64,000 nucleotides of DNA from Ectocarpus siliculosus (GCA_000310025.1 FN648365.1:274880-338879); one strand, 5' to 3'; counted from the first letter of the stretch, positions 25,624 to 38,789 are shown. The notes: generated by a model not told the origin, from the letters alone. A program made the numbers and translations.

Positions 25624-25770
25624 AGCAGTGGGGGTCCCTCTATAGTGCGGGCATGGGCCAAGGAAAATCACCCGCACTATAGCGGGCGCCCGCACTAAAT
25701 GATTTCGGGCCTGACTAGTGCTGCAAGACGCACTATTCAGGGTCCGCAGTACCAACAATAGTGCGGGAAG
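25624..25770. mobile_element. Terminus-like inverted repeat CTATAGTGCGGG (possible DNA-transposon end)
   Basis: CAGTGGGGGTCCCTCTATAG is followed by a perfect 12-bp inverted pair, CTATAGTGCGGG at 25640 and CCCGCACTATAG at 25671. More copies of CCCGCACTA/ATAGTGCGGG follow at 25689 and 25757. The CAGT start, GTCCCTCTATA and sub-terminal repeats recall pogo/Tc1-type ends, but no transposase and no second terminus were found. Confidence 0.4.
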
Positions 25771-25779
25771 GCGTACCAT

Positions 25780-26930
25780 TCGCGATATCATCGGTTGCAT
25801 TGTCTTGCACGAAAAATACATTGGATTGAAGGATCAGGAGAAGGCCGTGCATTGCATCGAGACTACAAAGTATCTGCGGTTTTTGCGAAGAGAATATTTC
25901 TGAACTTTTCTGGCGCTTGCTATATATAATGATTAGCAAATCTACCGCCTTATACCTGATGCAGGCCGGAACGAGGACAGGCGCAACAATGCCTCGTTTG
26001 TCTGATACTACGGAAGGTTGAGTGCTATCAACGACAATCACACAGATTATACCCGCACTTCAGTCCGCCGTCCCTACATGATCATGGTAGATTTTCTGGT
26101 CATTGGCGATTTGCGCCGCCACCGAACGAGAAGCGACTTGTCTTCTTGTTGACCGTATTGGATCGAAATATTTTGAAGAGAGCATCGACGCATTGCATAT
26201 ATATACGTAGGCGGTGACAGCGAGAGCAGAAAATGATCGACAGTGTGTGCAGTCGAAGACAAACGTATGCATTCGTCCGACTGGCAGTGTGCATGCGAGA
26301 TATTACATGGAGAGGGCCTGGTGAAGGTCTGGTGGGAGGTAGGTGTAATAGTGCCCAGTCATCCATGACATCGATCGATAAATTCGCAAGAGAGAGAGAG
26401 AGAAGAGAGATTGTGTGCGGCGTGGTGACTCTTAGAGAAGAAGAGTCGAATATACCTATAAAACAATGCCCACGCGTCCAGAAGTGAATCAATCGTAGTG
26501 TGAATGATGTGGAAGACACAGGATGAACGAGTGAGACCGCCTGCGGCAGCGAGAGTAAGACGGTGCGAACGAATCGTAGGCTGGATTAACGAATGCCGTT
26601 TCTACGAGGGTTACATCGCGGTCCCCAATGTTCGCCCCAAGGCGCGAATGCGTGATTTCTACATTTGCACGGACGAGACAGAAAAATCAACCCACGGAAG
26701 AAATCAACGTTGTCTCCCAACAATTTTTATATCGGAGCGGCAGACGAGGGACGCGCAATAGTCGCTCCTCGTGGCGAAAAGGTTGTCGACGAGCTCCGGG
26801 AAAATTCCACACCCCTCACAAGAAGAAAACTGTATGAAGGGGAAGCCGGGCTCTCCGGAAAGGCGTCACCTTTCGGACCTCCCACCCCTCTCCAAAAACA
26901 GTTGGCACGATCGTTGCATGCGCATCGGAA
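25780..26930. other. No supported gene
   Basis: A GA run lies at 26389-26405. ORFs of 70-139 codons overlap on both strands. No repeated block or splice-consistent exon was found. Confidence 0.35.
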
Positions 26931-26939
26931 AAGAACCAA

Positions 26940-27986
26940 TTACAGTGTCTTTTCAAACAAAAGACGCATCTCGGGCGGCGGGGTGTAGTACACGTTTACA
27001 AACACAGAAATAAATATTCTTCTGCTGTGGCTCAGTAGTCTCCTGTTCGCAAGGGGCTGATGCAAAGAGAACATCTGGAAATATGTCCGCGCCTTGCTAC
27101 CCGAAAACTTCCGAGCAGTACCTCGAAACTACTCGCAGCCCCGACGGACCAACAAGTGCCAGGGGCGCAGTAACGTTGCGCCTTTCAATTCACGCAGGAG
27201 TGGACAACGAAGAAAATAAGAGCATGAAAAGCGGTAGCGACGTTACGTCTGGCTCATTGCCATGCTGGACATTCTGCCACGGAGATAGGGGCATGCAGAA
27301 ATTCTACTTGCAGATACAGGTGTGCCCTACCCCCGACTACGCTGAAGATAACAACGGGTGTTCCCGTTACGCCGTCCTGACGTTCGTACGCCTCCCCGTG
27401 ACCGGTTCGCTGTTGACAAAACCGATTGTGATTAGATGCCGTCACGAATCTCCACGCGATGGCGGATCGGCAGGGCTGCGGCTAGGCAAGGGTGGCGGGG
27501 CCGGGCGGACTCACCATGTACGAGGAGAGCTTCAGGACGACCAGCAGCGAGTCCGACGGCACGCGACTCGATACGCAGCGTGTCACGTACTCTACAATAG
27601 CTAGGTGCAGGTCGTCATGCGAGCGCGATCGACAGACACCCGTGGCGCCCCTCTCGACGAGGCCGAGGTGGCCACTCTCCGCGGACTGAGCAGCAGCGGC
27701 AGCGCGACAAGGCTGTAGGCGATCGATAACAAGTGTGAGCGACGATTGGTGATCTGGACTGGTGAGGGTTCACGAGTACTGTCGCAAGCACCTTGGCGAG
27801 GTACGGATCGACTTGAGCACATCCTGGTCCACGACATTCTTCACCGACAACTGCACAGCTTTCGCGTCGAAGTGGTTCGACGCCGTTATCAGCTTCAAAC
27901 TCACCCACTTCGCGACGCTAGCCGTGACGACGGACTTCCCGCCGGTGTTCACCATTGAGCGGACGAAGACGTCTCGCTTCGGGGGT
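26940..27986 (-). CDS. Probable exons of an unrecognised gene
   Basis: Three minus-strand segments look like exons in a GC-rich patch. Y1 27792-27986 contains DVFVRSMVNTGGKSVVTASV and AKAVQLSVKNVVDQDVL, and ends at AAG/GTGCTT. Y2 27515-27685 follows a pyrimidine-rich acceptor (GCTGCTGCTCAG), contains DLHLAIVEYVTRCVSSRV and ends ATG/GTGAGT in phase 0. Y3 26940-27074 follows TTTCCAG in phase 0 and runs 44 codons to a TAA. Y2 to Y3 fits in phase, but Y1 to Y2 does not with the donor chosen, so the model is incomplete. Helix-like composition suggests a folded protein. No family is recognised. Confidence 0.4.
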
Positions 27987-28680
27987 CTCCACCGAAGACA
28001 GGGATAGTAGTGACACCGCCGGATACGGCCACGGGGAATGGGGCCGGGGGCGGGACGCGCTCGGAAGGAGCGGACGGTACGACTCCCCAAGGCTGCCTAT
28101 TTCTTCACCCATGGAACCGGCGAATAGGGGTGCCCGTCTGCTATCTTGGGCAGCAGAGAGAGAGAGTACGGACAACGGGACCGCCAGAAGACCGAGCCAG
28201 ACAAGGTTGAGCTACTATCGATAAGCAGAGACGAAGTCACCGGACAGTCAGGCGCGAGAGCAAACAACTGTGCAGTTGCTCTTGCGGTGGACTTGTAGTG
28301 TCATGCGGAGTTCGCCTGGCTCGGACCGTTGACTTGGTGGGGTCTTGGCAGAGCAGTGAGAGTTCTGAAAGCTAGCGCTGCCCCCGTGCCGCTAGGGGTA
28401 CGATCGCGAACCGGGGGTTCAAGTGGGATTCCTTCGGCACACTGGAGGAGCGAAGGCTTCAGGTTCAGGCGGAGACATTGCAGTACATGAAATTAAGAGA
28501 GAGGAACAATGAAGGCGGATGCGTACAAGTTGTGCAATCAAAATATCGTAGAGGATTCGGGACGTATGTGTTGGAACTCACGGACGGCAGCAGCAACGAG
28601 TCAGACGGGAGATCGAACTGTACGGGGTACAAAGTTAGTCGACTTCTGCCGTAGTTGTCCACAAAATGAGCTCGATGTGG

Positions 28681-29351
28681 GTGTTGTAGAATGGTGTGTG
28701 TACCATTTGGGGCTTGGTCAGTTTCGGGACTCGTACGTTTGCAGTCGTAGTCACCCGGCTGGTATTATTTGCGGGGAGTGAGCCAGGTTTGAAAGAGTCA
28801 ACGCCGCGCCTCGTAGTTAATGTGGCTGGCGAGACGACGGGCGTTTCGTGTGTCTCACTCCCCAACGTGTCTCCTAGAGACCGAACAAAAATAGTGAAGC
28901 AACTTGAAAGAAAACACGTCCGAAAAGGGAAGTTTATTCGTCGAACAGACAGAACAGACATAATTAAATGGCATTTATTGGTGGAACAGTTTCGGATTGT
29001 AGCTTCATTAATTGTTCGAAAACCTGGGGTCACGAGGGGAAGAAATTCGAACCCCCTTCCCTGCCATTACTTTGAGAAGAGAGCGCGAAGTGGTGAAGCA
29101 TGCCGAGTAACGTGCGGAAGCTGCAGAGCGCGCGAACAGAAGGAAGGACCGCAGTGGCTACGCAACGTAGGAAGCGGCAATATAGCAAAAATCCCACCCT
29201 CCCATCCCTTTTCTTTCGAAGGTGGGGGAACAAGCTCGGGAATACTCGGGTTCTAGTCGGGGTGTTGTAGAATGGTGTGTACCATGTGGGGCTTGGTCAG
29301 TTTCGGGACTCGTACGTTTGCAGTCGTGGTCACCTCACCCGGCTGGTATTA
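28681..29351. repeat. Pair of ~90-bp direct repeats flanking a dispersed-repeat copy
   Basis: GTGTTGTAGAATGGTGTGT through TTTCGGGACTCGTACGTTTG to GGCTGGTATTA occurs at 28681-28767 and 29262-29351. Between them lies the second copy (28914-29192) of the repeat at 16130. Terminal direct repeats around an insert resemble short LTRs or a duplicated flank. No coding capacity is present. Confidence 0.7.
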
Positions 29352-32300
29352 GCTGTTTATCATTGCGGGACCCCCCTCGTTTGCTACCAGTTATCACCGG
29401 CTAAAATGGAGTACGACGTCCCGAAGACAACCAGAGATTTTTTTATTGCCTTGCCCACACGACACGCTGTGTCGAGGGGGAAACGCCCCCTGCGCCCGAC
29501 GTTGATATCCTTGCCGATTGTATGTTTCTTTTTGTTGGGCGACAGATACGGGTCGCGCCTCATGCATCTGCACGTTGTTGGTATTTCCGCACAGAGGTTT
29601 CGAGGACAGTTCCTTGCCACACCAATCTAACTTGGCGACGAACTCGGCGTTAATTTCTCGGTTGTCGAATACCACGTTATCAGGGCCTAGGTTTGGGGGA
29701 ACCAACGGCTCCACCGGTAGAAAGAGTATTCTCCCAGCATGATCTATTTCAGAACGGTTACATTCAACGACGCACGCAACATTTTCCGCCACGCACGTGT
29801 TGTTGATCGTAATGTGTGTTCACATGCACGTCCGCTTGATTGCTTATGTGACACAAACATTTACTCCGTCAAGTATCGGTCGTGAAGATGATTTGATGGC
29901 GTAGCGGTATTCGCCACCTAAATAATTTCGGTCGCATGTTTCGAATCGATCTACTGTAGGTGCAAGATACCGGGGAATGTCCGCACGAATCTTGGTCATG
30001 TCTCGAACGATGCATAGCTGTGAAAGTGTAGCGTCGAGTTCGAACTACATGCATGCGCGCTAATCAAGTGACGCTCAATAATACCAGGAGAGACGACAAC
30101 GGTCAAACAATCGTATTCCTTCCCGTGATGAAGCCACATGCTGTACGGTCCTATTGTTTTTTTACCATAGGCCTCGCCGTAAGCTGAACCGCCACAAGGA
30201 ATTCGACATGGCGCCGTGAATTCCCATCCCCAGAAAAAAACAAAAAAGTACCATGCCTCGCACGTCGCCTGACCCCATGTCGACCCGTCCTGGCTATGTC
30301 CGAATGCCCACGAGATTTGATGACCCGGATGCACGATAGCGTTTCCCTGTCACTTTTCTCGTGTCTTTGTGTCACGTGTCTCTGCGTAGTGAGATATCCC
30401 AGGCACCAGGCGGATCATTTCATGAAGACCTCGAAGATGCAAGAGGGAATCAAGCAAGTCCATGAAACCAACATACGGCGCGGGCCCATGGGGATCAACA
30501 AGGGCATGACAAAACCGCACTCGGCGCTTCCTACAGTAGTACCCCACAGCTGGTCATCGCCAATCGGTACTGCACGCCACCGCCGAGAGACAGACTGGAG
30601 TCTCTCCAAGGTAGCGCTCACCGGTGTGCTCCTTGGTAGAGGAACCCTTTGCTTCCTTCGGTTTGGGGTGTTCTAGGCGGGCGGGGCCGCACGAAGCCCA
30701 ACGGCTGAGCTGTGTCATTCCGTTTAGCGGTCATATTGCACGCAGGATGTGTATCGTATCAGTTCGGTACTGATAATATAAGCGTATTGTACGACATCGG
30801 ACCACCCGACGGGTTCTACTGTTGTCTCCCGAGGCAGTTATCGCACGACTTCGAAGTGGGTGTTCTATGAATGAATGGGAGGCTCAATCGTCCGAGAATG
30901 CTACTCTACAACAATTTCGTCCCGTCTAGTGGTATTCGGAGGGAGACTTGTGTTTAGTAGCAAAGACACCGTAGGATACCGCTGAGGCATTGTGCCGTGC
31001 GGGACGTGTGGAACGGGGGAAGTCTCCCTCAGTAGGCCACAGAAAAAATGAATCAAGGCAATTCGAAAGAAAAACAATAAATACGTAATTGGAGGGGTTT
31101 TGCGATAGGGCGACTCCACATCGCGATTATTGGAAGAGCCTGACATTAAGGTAAGGAAATATGGCGGTTGGCGGTCCGCGGCTCTGTATGAAGGACCTGA
31201 TTGACACAGACATATTTTGAGGATGATGAAGGTATGAAGATAATATATGGATACAACCTCCGCACGTGGCAAGGTTGGTACCGGCGAAAGATGGTAAGTC
31301 CGCCGAGACAGACATGGCGATCATTTCGTCCTGGTAGGGTAGGTGTACAGCATGTGGCATACGTTTTGGCGGGAACGATGGATCAAGAACGTGCCAGAAG
31401 TAGTCGGAATAAACAGGTGGACAGGACGGCCGTGAAGCATAAATGAGCTCTCTGTCGCTTCGTCCCACGACGCACGGTACACACGCAAGTCCCAGATGAA
31501 ATACAGAGATCTGACCTAGAAGTCAAGGGGTAATACCCCCCCAGTTTAAAACGACGTGGGATCTCGAATGGAACGGAAGTAATCGGAAACATTATATCCA
31601 CACTACTGTCACACCACAGGCTACCGTTGAAGAGATATGATAGATAAATTTACCGACACAGAACAATCATATTATTGGAATACTTTCAACACAAATGAAC
31701 ACAAAATGAGGACGGCTCGAGAGCGGGTACCATGAGCCCCGGAGACGTACGTAATTTGACGAAAAATAAATATTGATATAACATGAACGTATCGATTTTT
31801 CGGCCTGCAATAAGCGAGCTTCCCGAAAGCGCAAAGGTTCCAATCACTTATGAACAGGCATATTGAAATATTCATCCGAAACAGTGCCCAAGGGCGAAGT
31901 CAAAACAGTGCGCGTGTGAGAAGTTGCGCGGTGCTGTTGTCCAAGAGACGAAAATGAACATGCAAACAGCCCCCGTTCCTGTCGCATTTCAAAACGTAAA
32001 ACGACCAATAGGTAACCAACAAGAAGCAGACGGTAACGACGAAAAGAGGAAGGAAGCAGAAGGTGGATACGATAAAGGTACGTCTAGCCATAACATGAAG
32101 AAATCAAGAGCGAAGTGGAATCGAAAGTAAGTGCAAAGAAGAGACCACAAGCGGTCGTACATCCGTGAGGTACAGGATGGACCGAATGGCTCAGAAGGAA
32201 CGCCCAAGGAGGAGCCCGAACGCTGAAAAGAGGCGACGTACTCCATGAAAGAAACCGAAAGGACAGGCATACAGCCGGGCAAAGAAGATACGCACTGGCA

Positions 32301-32374
32301 ATGTAAAGGAAAAAAATCTACGACAGGTTCTTGAGCGTCATTATACTGGTCGTTTTCCTCCTGTTACCGTCTAG
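29352..32374. other. No confident gene; decayed coding-like pieces
   Basis: On the minus strand, 29394-29792 (starting from a GTG) contains ILFLPVEPLVPPNLGPDNVV and FVAKLDWCGKELSS. 29996-30334 contains KKTIGPYSMWLHHGKEYDCL. Both have protein-like composition, but no motif is recognised and no splice links were found. They may be remnants of a mobile-element gene. The part 31081-31198 is the second copy of the repeat at 13012. The remainder holds nothing I can name. Confidence 0.3.
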
Positions 32375-33230
32375 TTAATGTTTGTGGTCGTATTGCTCGT
32401 CCTCGTGCGCCCGGTGGTTTTCCTCTTCCTCGTCCTTCTCCTTCTCCTCCTCCTGCTCTTCCCCTCCATGTTCCGAGTCATCTTCTAGTTGTTCGGGGTC
32501 ATTGTCGTCGTTGCCGTTGCCGTTGCCGTTGCCGTCGTCGTCGGCGTCGTCGTCGGCGAATGCAGAAGGGCGGGGGGTAGTGACCTTGTTTTTCTTGCCC
32601 TTGCCGTTGGGTTTGGGCGAAGGTTTGCGCTTGATCTCGCGGGATTTCGCGGTAGATGAGGCTCCGCGTCCAGTGGCATCGAACTGGAATGGTACTCATT
32701 CATACCGGAATGGGACGCAAACGACGTCACTCGGCGAACGCGTTGAGGGTGACGGCTTGCCGTAGGCCGTCGAATATGGGCGCTTGGGCTTGCCTGATGG
32801 ACTGGCGACGATCCGAGCGCGCAATGGCGCACCATGAATAAATGATGATCCGTGATTGGCGGACCCGAGTGGTGGGAAGACACCGAGAAAAAGCGTCCGA
32901 GTAATTGTTGATGTTTCCGCTGGTGTGGATGACGGATCACTATACGGCGAGAAATTGTGGGGTTCGACCACGAGATAGAACACATGAAAGCATGGATGGG
33001 CTAAAATGACTCAAACGTTAGGACTGTAGGAAGCACTCTACGTTTTTTATATTATTTCTGAGTTGGGCAAGGTATCGAGCAATGCTCTGACCGTCACCCA
33101 TGAAAAATCCGTAGATTTTGGAGACGTTTGCTTTTTCGCCGGGACGTCCGCGGATGCTGCTTCGTGACGTCTTGGCAAGTCGTTCGTGCGTAACTCGCGA
33201 CGACGATGACCAAAGACAAACAAAGTACTC
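32375..33230 (-). CDS. 3' end of a gene with basic then acidic C-terminal tail
   Basis: The terminal exon 32375-32683 follows CCATTCCAG and encodes 102 residues to a TAA. A Lys-rich run (PKPNGKGKKNK) is followed by DDDADDDGNGNG and a Glu-rich run (EEQEEEKEKDEEEE). Such tails are common in nucleolar and chromatin proteins, but that role is inference. The exon has no ATG. A likely upstream exon is 33042-33230 (SKIYGFFMGDGQSIARYLAQ), ending AAC/GTAGAG in phase 0, which matches the phase-0 start of the last exon across a 358-bp intron. Further upstream, 33291-33614 is open in the same frame with TMFDSMDSATDGRH, but its intron would be only about 65 bp. A TGA lies in frame just before the acceptor. 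Confidence 0.5.
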
Positions 33231-33589
33231 CTGTTGTATTTTTTTTAACAACGTGAGCAACAACAACAACAAGTCGCCTGCGTACGTACCTACGTCATCT
33301 TTGTCGGTAGTGGGGTGTCGTCCATCGGTGGCGGAGTCCATGCTATCAAACATGGTGATGTTGAAACGTTTACTTGTGGTGGATGGCAGCGGGATGTGAT
33401 TGTGTGTACGTCTGTACCGGTCGCAGCCTTGGGCAAGACTGTCGGGAATGTTATGCGGAGACCGGAGAAAGATCTTGACACTCCGTTCGAAATGTCCAGT
33501 TACGCTCGAGTGGTGTGGTTGTGGATTGCTGGGTGTATCATGGACGGCACGATTTTTGCCCGTCCTTATACACCGCTTTTTATGGTAGC

Positions 33590-33780
33590 ACAATGCTGCA
33601 AAAAAACACTGCATTTCTGCAACATTTCTTGCAGCTTTGCTAATGTACGCTCAGTATGGGAGCTAAAAGTTGCATGAAAAGTTCTGCAACTTTTTTTCCG
33701 GAGCGAAAAGCTGCAATCTGGTCAAAACGTTTTGCAGCTTTTATCGAGTCGAGAAGGGGCGAGAAAAGCTGCACGGCCGA
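33590..33780. repeat. Clustered GCTGCAAAA/TTTTGCAGC words
   Basis: The words GCTGCAAAA, TTGCAGC, TTGCAT, TCTGCAAC, AGCTGCAATC, TTTTGCAGC and AAAAGCTGCAC occur about nine times in 190 bp in both orientations. They can pair with each other as hairpins. There is no clear unit length. Confidence 0.55.
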
Positions 33781-33944
33781 AAGTGGGGGCGGTTCACGTC
33801 AAGCTGCTATCCCCACCGCACATGTAGACCCTCTCCAGCACGGATTGTGGGAAGGCTCTGATGACCGAGATCTCGACGAATACTTACCGGGTTGCCTCAT
33901 GAACGATATCTGGAAGGAGGTGATGCCATGGGCTCTTGGGCAAT

Positions 33945-34420
33945 GCCAAGGCTTGGGGCCGTGAGGTGCCTAGTGCGCCCGGAAAAAACGTTTGTGCTGT
34001 GCACAACCGTCAACGGCCGCAAGCTGTTAGTTCAAGTTCGATATTTTTTACCGCCACGGGTTTGGCTATCCATCGATAACTTTCCGAAGGAGGAAGCAAC
34101 AGCAATAGCAAGGCCGCTCGGTGGGAGGTCGCTCTCTGCTCCATCTTTCATGCACAAGGTTTGGTGCCGTGGGGTATCGTGCGCATCTGGAAAACGGTTT
34201 TGATCGACCCCAAAGTACCCACGTCAGAGAGCAGTTGGTTCAAGTTCGCAGGGATTGTGTGCGCATGGTTTGGCTTTCTAGCGATAACTTTTCGAAGGAG
34301 AAGGTAAGAGCAACAGCAATGCCACCCCGAGGAAGCTAGCTCTACCCAGCATCTTTCTGGTACCAGGTTAGATGCCTTGGGGTATCGTGAGTGTGAAGAA
34401 AAAATGGTTGCCACTACACC
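33945..34420. repeat. ~205-bp diverged tandem duplication
   Basis: Units begin near 33945, 34155 and 34355 with GGTTnGGTGCCnTGGGGT-type sequence. They share TGGTTCAAGTTCG, TTTGGCTnTC, CGATAACTTTCCGAAGGAG and AGCAACAGCAAT. The third unit is partial. Confidence 0.6.
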
Positions 34421-34424
34421 CTCT

Positions 34425-37400
34425 CCCGCACGCTTTGACCAGTTCTGTCGAGGTGCAACATGAAAGGCGCGTTCCTTCTTCTCGCCGTTTCCAATATATA
34501 TAATACATATATATCACGCCTCCGTATTGCTCCAATCCCGTGCACAAAACTCTCTTCGTCCCACAAATAGCGTGCATCACAAGGTCCATTGACAAAGTTT
34601 GGAAGAAAAGCAGCTTTTCTTGCAACATTGTGCTTCCACATAAAGCGGTAGTACTACCCTCGCGGGTGCTTTACGTAATTTACCCCGAATGCAGGGGAGT
34701 GTGGTGGTGAACTGCCGTGAACCGCTGTGCACAGGGTGGTTTTCCCCGTGATGGTGTTCTGCAAAACACACTCACACGCACTCGCCATGTAGGCGGTGCC
34801 AAAGCTGAAGGAATGGGTGGAGTGATATCGTAAAGACGCATTCGCGGCTGTGCCGTATCGTGCTGTGTGAGCATGTGCTGTACAAACTACTGGTTTAGAT
34901 TCGGCATATGCATATGTCCAGATCGCAACTACAGTATTGCTGCTGACAGACGTGCTCCAGTGTATATGTGCTGGACTGCCGTTCTCCACGACGCGTTATG
35001 CAGTGAGGACGCTCCCGGTTTATTGGCATGGCATCTTACATGGTCGGCGCCGTACTCATATCCGCCAAAGACTCAACCCAGTCACACAACAACTATACTC
35101 ATATCCGCCAAGACTCCGCACACTTACACAACTGCAAACAAAACGGAACAAAACAGCGGATTTGTCGGTTCATACTATTATTATGACCGTAGTCTATTTT
35201 CAAGGCATATGACCGACGGTCGACGACGAACTTCTGCGAGAATTTTGTTGGGGTGATTCGTTCGGTGCTGTCCTCATATCAAGCTACAATATGGTATCGA
35301 ACGCAAGCAGTACCTCATGGCGTGTGAAGTGCAGGGCCGGGCCCGTCGGTGAAGCTAGGGGTCGCGGATAGGACTACGGCAGGCGACCCGACGGTTTTCA
35401 GGAGTGTAGCGCAGCTTCAGGGCAACTTGTCGAGGAAAACGCGACCTTTACTCACTTTGCCTTGGTTTCTTGTTGCCAGGTGGTACGTTTAGGCACTTTG
35501 GGATTTTGTTCGAGTTTGGCGACGCCTTTTAGAGCCCCTCAAACCAGAGTCGGTGTGTGCCTGATGGTCCTAGTTTTGTCGCGTGGCTAGCATGCAAGGG
35601 GATGCTGTTTCCAACAAAACAACAGGAGTCAAGCTGTTCAGCTCTGCCCACCATCTCCTTAACTGAGAGGAAGTGAAGTATCAAGCGCACACGCACGCCT
35701 GAAGGACTTAACCACCCTCATTTTCGACCACGTTTGCAGAATGAGTGGAAAAATGACCTGGGAACAGGTATTGTACCAAGTATGTCTAGCATATGTACTT
35801 TTACTACTGGTGTAGCGAGCGTTTCGCATTATCAAAACCAAAGGTTGCTACGTCGGGACCCCTCTGTACTCGACCGAAAGAAACGAGTCGCTATGTCCAT
35901 CAGATCATAGCACACCCGTTGTTTATGCGGGTCTGACAAAGTGCAACGTACCCAACCCACCCACCCCTATCCAACTTCGCTTGGACACGAACCGTATCCG
36001 AGCGAAATTGAAGACACAGCGACTGTTTGTGGTGGCGTGTGCATACACGTTGAAGGGATCGTATGGGTCTTTTCAAGCACAAGACGCCAGCCCCTCCGGA
36101 ATGGCAGGGTTTCTTCGCTACGAAACGGCGTTCAACAAGCAGGGCATAATATCATTCATGATTTTTCGTGAGAGAGTCCTCCCACCCCAACTCCTTCCTG
36201 CACGAGATGTATGAGAACACAAGATGTACGAAAACAAGCTAAAACCAAAGTAGACGCCGCCTGACGCCAACGAGCAGCACATAAAATCGAGGAAGACCTT
36301 GCTATACCCCTGTCTTGCTGCCCTGTAAAGCTATACAAAGGTACTGAACGGCCACGGGCGCCCGCATCGCAAGCGAAAGTAATGGACGACGGTGAAGGGA
36401 GATAGTAAGAAGACAGCGAAGTTGGAAAGCTGATGAGAATCTGTTCCCGTGCTCGGGTGATACTGAAAAGGCGAAGCATAATGTAATGCATGCTGAGAAC
36501 GCACGGGTACCTGTATGTGCAGGTGACGAAGGCTTGCCCACAGAAAGAGAATTGGTGTGGAGATACTAGTATTTACTGTCAGTAAACCAGATAACGGCTC
36601 GGTGCTGGAGGATCCGAAAAAAAAATGCGTAAAAAGGAAACAAAGCAACACCGCGAAGATTGACTGCAACATCTACGCCGAGCAGTGCCGATAAAACCAC
36701 CGGGAAGGCTAGCAGCCACGTACCTACCCGCGTTTTTGCAACGATAAATGCTCATGCTTGCACTACAGTAATGCAATATACAACTTCGAGAAGAAAGAGA
36801 TAACTCCGAGGAAACCTATGTAATAATCAAGAGAGAAGAATCGAAACCCGACCTCCAACTCTGATCGAACGGGGTGTAGATTAAAGATGAGAGTGCAAGG
36901 ATATCCCATAGTCAATTCGATAAAACTACGGACTAATGTGAAACGAACACAACACGAGCTCAACGGATGGAAGATATTGTGCCTACGATATAGCTACTTG
37001 TGCCCAAAGGGTACAACCCGACCGAAAACGACCCAAAAGGGCATGAAACGCGAGTCAATCAAAATCTGACATGAAAGCAGACGTCGTGACGTCTGTTTGC
37101 AGTAAAACGCTTTGGTCCCTCTTTCAAGTTAAACCCCAACGCTATGCATCTACGTAGCTTATGGAGGCAACTAAAGGGTCCCCCGCTCATTGAAGCCCGA
37201 ATGACACGCAAGGTATTAGCACACAAACGGCGACATTGATGATGCAGGGCTTTGCAAAGTTGACTGTATTCTATGTCTATGAGTGGGGCGAAAGCGTGCG
37301 TGATTTAATGTTCGTGAACGTGAGACCGCCCGCACTGAGGGAACGAAAGGCGCATTGTATGCGCCTTGGCGTTCCCCTAGCAACCTACATGTATCTTAGT

Positions 37401-38780
37401 CAAAACAACCATGTCCTCAGAGTTACTTGCGTACCCGCGAGTTCCACAATGCAAATGGCTCCATGGAGTAAAGGGATCCAACGTCAAATCGAAACGTGTA
37501 CGGTCCAACGTTTGTTTCCTTGGACACGGGTGAACAGCAGCAGTCATACCGAACAAAAGCCTTTCCGGCAACTGGGTTCGCTTGGCACTAACGCCCTGGT
37601 GATTGACGATGAAAGTGCTGGTGATACCCGTTAACCACAAAGGACAGTTCTCTGACTGTGTCGAGTTTGAACTGAAGAATGTGTGGCTTGGCGTCGAGTA
37701 CAACATCTTCCCTACATCGTTAAGGTGTATGTAGACAACAACTAATTTTTGCGGTTCCGTGTGAAGAATGTTCTTGACAAAATCTGCGCGGCTCCGCTGA
37801 GCTATAGCGGCTTGCGCACAGCACACCCCGGCTGAGAGTGAACGTGCGTCATGTTGGGTGTGGCGTGCGTCAAAGGAAGTTCACGAATGCAAAGTACAGC
37901 TGTTGTAAGCATTTCGCGTTGGAACGGACAGGCGAGGCACGGCGTGTTGCGTGATGACCGTGTCGTTTGCATACTGCTGTTGACATGTAGCAGGGGAAAG
38001 CAAGTTCTCTCCGCTGCGTAAAGAAGTGTTGCAGACGATGTGTCTACTTCTTCAAGGCTTGACGGCCTTCCGTACACGTTGTTTGGCTGGGTTAACGAAA
38101 TCCTGGAATCGTGGGGTGACCACATGCGGAACTCATACATACAAGACGTGTTGAGAGCGAATTTGGCTTTTGTTTGCATTGCAGAGACAACAGAATTTCT
38201 CTGTGCTGTTAACCCTGTGCTCCTCCTGTGCTTCGCTGCTGGTGTGCACATGCGGCTGCCATGCATGTCCGACGGATTGACCAAGCGCCATACTCGTGAA
38301 CTCGCACCGCGCAACCTAACGTCCGAACCGTCATATATGTATGTGAGACGTACTTGACGTAAGGTCCACACGGATCCGCCACGTACCCACGCCACAGACG
38401 ATGTGTGTGCTGTACAGCGGCTAGAACTAACCGTGGGTTGCCGCTCTGTGTACGTAAATTGTGCGCTGCTCAAGATACCGCATATTTGTCTACAATTCTT
38501 CACCACGCTCATCCGATCACGACCAATGCTTAAGTGTAAGAGTACCTGTTCCGTTGGTCAAAGGTTTTGGCGGTTGGGGGCAACCCAAGGCCGTCCCATT
38601 AAGTCTCACACAACAACAAAAGTGTGCGGCGTGCGCAAGAAATAAACGTCCAAAAAATCTCTACCTATTCTATCTTCAAGTAGTGTCACGTACCCGTTTT
38701 CTGGGAGTATTTAACTTGGGGTGATCTACCGTAACGAACATGCAGAAAGACGTTCCTATATCCCCCGCCCCCACTAACTC
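34425..38780. other. No confident gene
   Basis: A 236-codon minus ORF (37802-38512) and a 149-codon minus ORF (37377-37826) are the longest. Both overlap plus-strand ORFs and have no recognised motif. At 38461-38724 a plus ORF contains QQQKCAACARNKRPKN, a CxxC cluster that could be from a decayed transposase. A small direct repeat CATATCCGCCAAAGACTC/CATATCCGCCAAGACTC lies at 35060-35110. Confidence 0.3.
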
Positions 38781-38789
38781 CATTTCCCT

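Noticed and set aside
28914-29192. tRNA-derived SINE (GGGTTCGAATTTC on the minus strand)
   Set aside because: The B-box-like word is present, but no A box lies at the right distance and there is no poly-A or simple-repeat tail.
33230-33614. Extending the 32375 gene upstream through a 65-nt intron
   Set aside because: Introns elsewhere here are 200-500 bp. The segment is only mentioned, not included in the gene span.
37802-38512. 236-codon minus ORF as a gene
   Set aside because: It has no motif, no splice support and overlapping plus-strand ORFs; kept only as a note in the interval entry.
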